Assembly (NCBI GenBank): GCA_018716365.1
Contig: DVKA01000154.1
Location: 1-9,856 of the forward strand
Reading direction: 5' to 3'
Origin: Candidatus Caccocola faecipullorum
GTDB taxonomy: Bacteria > Synergistota > Synergistia > Synergistales > Synergistaceae
Length of the DNA stretch: 9,856 bases
In this document: positions 6,192-9,856 of the stretch, in pieces
Numbering within the stretch: the first letter of the stretch is position 1
Layout: each line of letters begins with the position of its first letter
Notes under the pieces: generated by a model
Database searches by the model: none
Seen by the model: only the letters and a program-made list of their open reading frames with translations
What the model was told of the DNA's origin: nothing
Position numbers and translations under genes: made by a program

Positions 6192-7363
6192 AAGACATTT
6201 TGTCGCGTAAAAGCGTCATCGCCTTCATCCTGCTCGCGCTTCTCGGCCTCTTCGGCCCCGCGCTGCTGCCGCGCTCGCCGTACGAATTCGCGGGAGCGCC
6301 CTTCGCGCGGCCCGTATGGTGGCGCTCCGGCTCACTTCCCACAAACGTCTCGTACAATATAACGAATGCGGAAACTTCAATCCGCTGGAACAAAAAGCCG
6401 CCCGCGATATTCGCGCTCGCCGGAGCCGTAAAGGCCCGCCCCGAGTCGCGCGTCGATGTAATCTGGAAGACGCCGGAGCGCGAATATAAGCTTGCGGAGC
6501 TTGAGGGAGAGTCCGAATACTGGCTGAACCTCGACGGACGCGACATGATTTTCAAGCAGACGCTCGGCCTGCCGCTTATAAGCAGGAGCGTCGACTATCT
6601 CTTTCCACGTACGGGAGAATATAAATTGCTCGTTCGCGGCGCAGATTCCGTATCGCTGCACCTTTCAATGCAGGGCGAACGCTGCGGCCTGCTCGGCACC
6701 GACCAGCGCGGGCGCGACGTTTTCACGCTGCTGATATACGGCATACGAGCTTCGCTGATAATAGGCGTCAGCGCGACGCTCATCGCTAGTCTGCTTGGAA
6801 TGTCGCTCGGCCTCGCGGCGGGATACGCGGGCGGTCTCTGCGACGCGCTCATCATGCGCGCCGTCGACATCCTGATGTCCATCCCGACTCTGCCGATTTT
6901 GATGGTCCTTGCGGGGATTTGGGGCAAGGGGCTGTGGCAGCTCGTTCTGATACTTTCGATATTCTCGTGGATGGGCACGGCACGCTCCGTGCGCGCGCTC
7001 GTCCTGACGCTGCGCGAAAGCCAGTGGGTGGAGTCTCTGCGCGCGCTCGGCGCGAAGCGCAGCTACATACTCGCGCGCCATCTCGTGCCTGAGACTGCGC
7101 CGGTGCTGCTTGCGAACATCGCGCTCGGCGTGCCCGGCGCGATACTGGCCGAGGCGGGGCTGGCATTCCTCGGCCTCTCCGACCCGCGGCTGATTTCATG
7201 GGGGCGTATGCTGCACGAGGCGCATTCATTCGGCGCGTTCACGGAGGGCGCGTGGTGGCTGCTGCTGCCGCCCGGCCTTGGGATAGTCGCCGTCTGCCTT
7301 ATCTTTATGGACATAGGAAAATTCCTCGAAGAAAAGATAGATCCGAGGCTTGGCAAAAAATGA
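6188..7363 (+). CDS. ABC transporter permease, DppC/OppC/NikC type, with a large N-terminal insertion
   Basis: A 391-aa inner-membrane permease; ordinary DppC-type proteins are about 280-310 aa. TM1 is at ~10-27. The canonical GTDQRGRDVF block of the family, normally 30-50 residues after TM1, is here at 170-179. Between them lies a ~120-residue polar stretch (about 45-165). It has alternating hydrophobic residues (RVDVIWKT, EYWLNLDG, GEYKLLVRG, VSLHLSMQ) that suggest a small beta-rich domain on the outer face of the membrane. The rest is standard: TMs at ~185-213, 233-260, 305-328 and 355-376, and the EAA loop at 281-302 (VESLRALGAKRSYILARHLV). The ATG overlaps the previous stop (ATGA). The insertion could contact the permuted binding protein; this is inference. 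Confidence 0.9.
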   Translation: MKDILSRKSVIAFILLALLGLFGPALLPRSPYEFAGAPFARPVWWRSGSLPTNVSYNITNAETSIRWNKKPPAIFALAGAVKARPESRVDVIWKTPEREYKLAELEGESEYWLNLDGRDMIFKQTLGLPLISRSVDYLFPRTGEYKLLVRGADSVSLHLSMQGERCGLLGTDQRGRDVFTLLIYGIRASLIIGVSATLIASLLGMSLGLAAGYAGGLCDALIMRAVDILMSIPTLPILMVLAGIWGKGLWQLVLILSIFSWMGTARSVRALVLTLRESQWVESLRALGAKRSYILARHLVPETAPVLLANIALGVPGAILAEAGLAFLGLSDPRLISWGRMLHEAHSFGAFTEGAWWLLLPPGLGIVAVCLIFMDIGKFLEEKIDPRLGKK

Positions 7364-8124
7364 TGCTCGAAGTCAGAAATTTAACTGTAACATACGACGC
7401 GCGCGGCGCTGCGAACGAGGCCGTGAAGAACGTATCCTTCGCCGTCGCGGAGAATTCCTTCTGCGGCCTCATAGGCGAATCCGGCAGCGGCAAAAGCACC
7501 GTGCTTATGACGCTGCTCGGCCTGCTGCCTGCGGGAGCGGAGGCGCGCGGCGAAATTTTGTACAAGGGGCGGAACATCCTCGGCCTGCCCGAAAACAAGC
7601 TTGCGGCCCTTCGCCAGCGCGAAATCGCGCTCGTGCCGCAGGGGGCGCTGAACTCATTCACGCCGGTCATGACGATAGGCCGCCACATAAAAGAGGTGCT
7701 CGAAGTGCATCTCGGGATAAAAGGCGAAGAGGCTGAACGGCGCGCCGCGGAGCTGCTCGGCGAGGTCGAGCTGCCCGCGGACATAGCGCGCCGCTATCCG
7801 CACGAGCTCTCCGGCGGGCAGAAACAGCGCGCCGCGATAGCGCTCGCGCTCTCCTGCGAGCCGGGGCTGGTGCTCGCCGACGAGCCGACGACGGCGCTCG
7901 ACGTGATAACGCAGGCGGCGATTCTGCGCCTTCTCGAAAAGCTGCGCCGCGAGAAAAACCTCACGATACTGCTCGTGACGCACGACCTGCCTATGGCGGC
8001 CTCGGCCTGTTCGGAACTTTTCGTGATGAAGGACGGGCGGCTGATAGAGAGCGGCGCGCCGCGCGATTTGATACGCGCGCCGAAAGAAGCGCACACAAAG
8101 GCGCTCGTCGCTTCGATGTTATGA
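7360..8124 (+). CDS. ABC transporter ATPase, DppD/NikD type
   Basis: A 254-aa cytoplasmic ATPase that powers the importer. Walker A is GESGSGKST (39-47). The Q-loop Gln is 94, in VPQGALNSFTPV, as in peptide/nickel importers. The signature is LSGGQ (150-154), Walker B is VLADEPTTALD with Asp174 and Glu175, and the switch His is 208. It ends at HTKALVASML and has no C-terminal oligopeptide-transporter extension with its Cys residues, so it is short like NikD. The start is ATG 7360, overlapping the previous TGA (ATGATG). A second in-frame ATG at 7363 is equally possible. GAGG at 7345-7348 is a distant SD. It is expected to form a heterodimer with the next gene product. Confidence 0.92.
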   Translation: MMLEVRNLTVTYDARGAANEAVKNVSFAVAENSFCGLIGESGSGKSTVLMTLLGLLPAGAEARGEILYKGRNILGLPENKLAALRQREIALVPQGALNSFTPVMTIGRHIKEVLEVHLGIKGEEAERRAAELLGEVELPADIARRYPHELSGGQKQRAAIALALSCEPGLVLADEPTTALDVITQAAILRLLEKLRREKNLTILLVTHDLPMAASACSELFVMKDGRLIESGAPRDLIRAPKEAHTKALVASML

Positions 8125-8134
8125 GGATTTGAAA

Positions 8135-8920
8135 ATGACTGCGGAAGCAATACTTGAGATAAACGAACTGACGGTCGAATTCAAGTCGCGCGGCGCGAAA
8201 AGCCACACAGCGCTCGACGGAGTCAGCCTCTCGCTCGCGGGCGGCGGCGCTGCGCTTGCGATAGTAGGCGAATCTGGCAGCGGCAAAAGCACGCTGCTGC
8301 GCTCGGCGATAGGGCTCGTCCCGCCGAAAGCGGGAAGCGTCAGACTTTTCGGCAAAGAACTGGACGGCGCGCCGGCACGCGAACTCACCGCGCTGCGCCG
8401 CCGCTGCGGCTACGTGCCGCAGGACCCGTACGGCGCGCTGCCGCCGGGGCTGTCGGTCATAGACGCGGTGATGGAGCCGGAAATAATAGCGGGCGTCAAA
8501 CGCGCGAAGGCGGAGCGGCGCGAACTGGCGAAGGAGCTTTTAGCCGAGTTCGGCCTCACGGACGAACGGATATTCGCATCGCGCGCAGTCGGCCTCTCTG
8601 GCGGACAGCGCCAGCGCGTGGAGCTGGCGCGCGCGCTGATGCTCGGGCCGGAGCTCCTGCTCTGCGACGAACCGACGTCGATGCAGGACGCCTCGACGCG
8701 CGGCGAGATAATCGAGGCTCTGCGCCGCCGCACGGACCGCGGCATGTCGATGCTATTCGTCACGCACGACCTGCGCCTCGCCGCCTTTGCGGCAGAAAAC
8801 ATAATCGTCCTCAAAGACGGGAAAATATGCGAAAGCGGCCCCTCGCGCGAAATAATGCAGACCCCGCGGCACTCGTACACAAAGGCGCTGATCGACGCTC
8901 TGCCGAAACTCGTCAGATAA
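8135..8920 (+). CDS. ABC transporter ATPase, DppF/NikE type
   Basis: A 261-aa cytoplasmic ATPase, partner of the preceding one. Walker A is GESGSGKST (45-53), the Q-loop Gln is 96 (VPQDPYGALPPG), the signature is LSGGQ (154-158), Walker B ends in Asp178-Glu179, and the switch His is 211. The D-loop reads SMQD (182-185) instead of the usual SALD; the Asp is kept. It stops soon after HSYTKALIDALP, without the Cys-containing extension of OppF/DppF. The start is ATG 8135, 7 nt after a GAGGA SD (8123-8127) that overlaps the previous stop; an in-frame TTG at 8129 is too close to this SD. It is the last gene of the operon, and its TAA is 1 nt from the stop of the convergent LysR gene. Confidence 0.92.
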   Translation: MTAEAILEINELTVEFKSRGAKSHTALDGVSLSLAGGGAALAIVGESGSGKSTLLRSAIGLVPPKAGSVRLFGKELDGAPARELTALRRRCGYVPQDPYGALPPGLSVIDAVMEPEIIAGVKRAKAERRELAKELLAEFGLTDERIFASRAVGLSGGQRQRVELARALMLGPELLLCDEPTSMQDASTRGEIIEALRRRTDRGMSMLFVTHDLRLAAFAAENIIVLKDGKICESGPSREIMQTPRHSYTKALIDALPKLVR

Positions 8921-8921
8921 A

Positions 8922-9856
8922 TTACACTGCTTCCGAGGAATCGTCGCCGCTCTTCAAGACGTTTTTAAGAGCGTCGATAAACTGCGACTCCAGCGGCGAA
9001 AGCTCATGGCCTTTCCTTGTAAGCCATCCGATCTCAAAATAAAAATTCGGATCCCTTATAGGGATGGGCTTTATTCTGTCATAGGCGGGATATTTGTCAT
9101 ACGCGTTCAGATTATTCGAAGTTATGGTGTAAGCCGGGGTTTTGTGCAGCAGATCGTACAGCATGGCGCGGTTTGAGACCGATATGGTATTTTTCTCGCG
9201 CTGGGCCTGAAGATGGCGCGCGATTACGGAACGCTCGCCGCAGTCCTCAAAAATCCCGTCGTAACTGTTGATATATGGATATTCGAGCATATCGTTCAAA
9301 TCGACGTCCGCTATATCCTGCGAGTAAAGCGGATTATTCTCTCCGACTATTATAAAAGGCGCTTCGACCGAAAGCCTGTGATATTCAAGCTGTTTTATCA
9401 TAGCCAGGCGCAGGCACCTCTTGCTCTGGAACGACGAGAAAAATATAACGCCGATATTTGAGACAGAGCTCTCAAGGTGCTTGAACGTCTTCTGAAAAGC
9501 TTTTTCTTCAAGATATGAAAAGAGGACGTTTTTCTCAGCGTACTCCAGATAAATATCCGCGAACACATTGCTTACGAATTTCAGCTGCGCCGTCGAAATA
9601 TACAGAGACAATTTATCCGATTTGGCGGCCTCCTGACAGATGTCGCAGAACTGCCTGTAATGGTTCAGCAGCGCGGTTCCGTGCTGCACGAACTCGCGCC
9701 CGAAATTTGTCAGATTTATGCCGCTGCCGGAACGGATGAATATCGACGCTCCCAGCTCAAGTTCAAGGGTTTTCACTGCGTATGTGATGTTTGGTTGCGA
9801 TAGATGCAAATATGTCGCGGCTTTATTAAAGGACCCCAAGCGGGCCGTTTCTATTA
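8922..9856 (-). CDS. LysR-family transcriptional regulator (5' end beyond the window)
   Basis: On the minus strand the frame is open from the right edge to TAA (8924-8922), giving about 310 residues. The N-terminal helix-turn-helix is almost complete: ETARLGSFNKAATYLHLSQ, NITYAVKTLELELGASIF, then the R..SGINLTNFGREF wing. Perhaps 10-15 N-terminal residues lie outside. The rest is the LysR effector-binding domain (PFIIVGENNPLYSQ, YPYINSYDG, GWLTRKGHELSPLESQFIDAL), near full family length. The gene is visibly richer in A+T than the operon it faces, so it may have a different history. Its promoter is outside the window. Its target is unknown; tail-to-tail orientation does not by itself link it to the transporter. 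Confidence 0.9.
   Translation of the reverse strand, partial: IETARLGSFNKAATYLHLSQPNITYAVKTLELELGASIFIRSGSGINLTNFGREFVQHGTALLNHYRQFCDICQEAAKSDKLSLYISTAQLKFVSNVFADIYLEYAEKNVLFSYLEEKAFQKTFKHLESSVSNIGVIFFSSFQSKRCLRLAMIKQLEYHRLSVEAPFIIVGENNPLYSQDIADVDLNDMLEYPYINSYDGIFEDCGERSVIARHLQAQREKNTISVSNRAMLYDLLHKTPAYTITSNNLNAYDKYPAYDRIKPIPIRDPNFYFEIGWLTRKGHELSPLESQFIDALKNVLKSGDDSSEAV

Noticed and set aside
7198..7359. N-terminal extension of the first ATPase within the permease gene
   Set aside because: It is a shadow frame; the ATPase fold begins at MLEVRNLTV and the ATGA overlap matches the style of the operon.
8948..8973. Inverted repeat CGCTCTT/AAGAGCG as a terminator of the transporter operon
   Set aside because: Only 7 bp with a 12-nt loop and no T-run after it on either strand; it lies inside the LysR coding sequence.
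1..9856. CRISPR arrays, tRNA or rRNA genes, insertion sequences, attachment sites
   Set aside because: No regularly spaced repeats, no tRNA-like cloverleaf, no transposase or integrase and no terminal inverted repeats were seen on reading both strands.

Overview
The window is a GC-rich bacterial segment (roughly 60% or more G+C by eye, except the right end) that is densely coded and has short or negative gene spacing. Isoleucine is very often written ATA, which is unusual at this GC content. Together with the gene set (orphan F420-ligase homologue, acyl-ACP thioesterase, TenI, peptide-type ABC operon) this suggests an anaerobe, possibly of the Synergistota. That placement is a guess from style and was not tested.

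Left part (1-864): the 3' end of thiH, then 3 nt later a complete tenI-type gene. Both belong to the thiazole branch of thiamine synthesis. A perfect 11-bp GC-rich hairpin spans the tenI stop codon. Middle (887-2917): a recognisable promoter drives a two-gene unit. It encodes a 393-aa protein of the F420-0:glutamate ligase family and an acyl-ACP thioesterase, which overlap by 8 nt, and it ends in a clear rho-independent terminator.

Right-centre (2915-8920): a near-consensus extended -10 promoter, whose -35 lies in the tail of that terminator, starts a six-gene operon. The order is a shortened LacI-type regulator, a periplasmic solute-binding protein, two permeases and two ATPases. From the binding protein to the first ATPase the genes overlap by 4 nt each. 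This is a complete Dpp/Opp/Nik-class ABC importer. A near-palindrome with a central CpG, centred at 2953/2954 near the expected transcription start, is a candidate operator for the LacI-type protein, which would make the operon self-regulated.

The most interesting part is the binding protein (3559-5220). Its sequence blocks are in circularly permuted order: the usual C-terminal half comes first, behind a signal peptide, and the usual N-terminal half comes second. The two add up to one complete protein. It also has no ATG, GTG or TTG start; the best-placed start is ATA. The regulator in front appears to lack the C-terminal subdomain of its effector-binding core, and the second permease carries an extra ~120-residue extracytoplasmic segment. 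Several parts of this transporter are therefore non-standard.

Right end (8922-9856): a LysR-type regulator on the minus strand, less GC-rich than the rest and cut by the window edge. Its stop codon lies 1 nt from the stop of the transporter operon.
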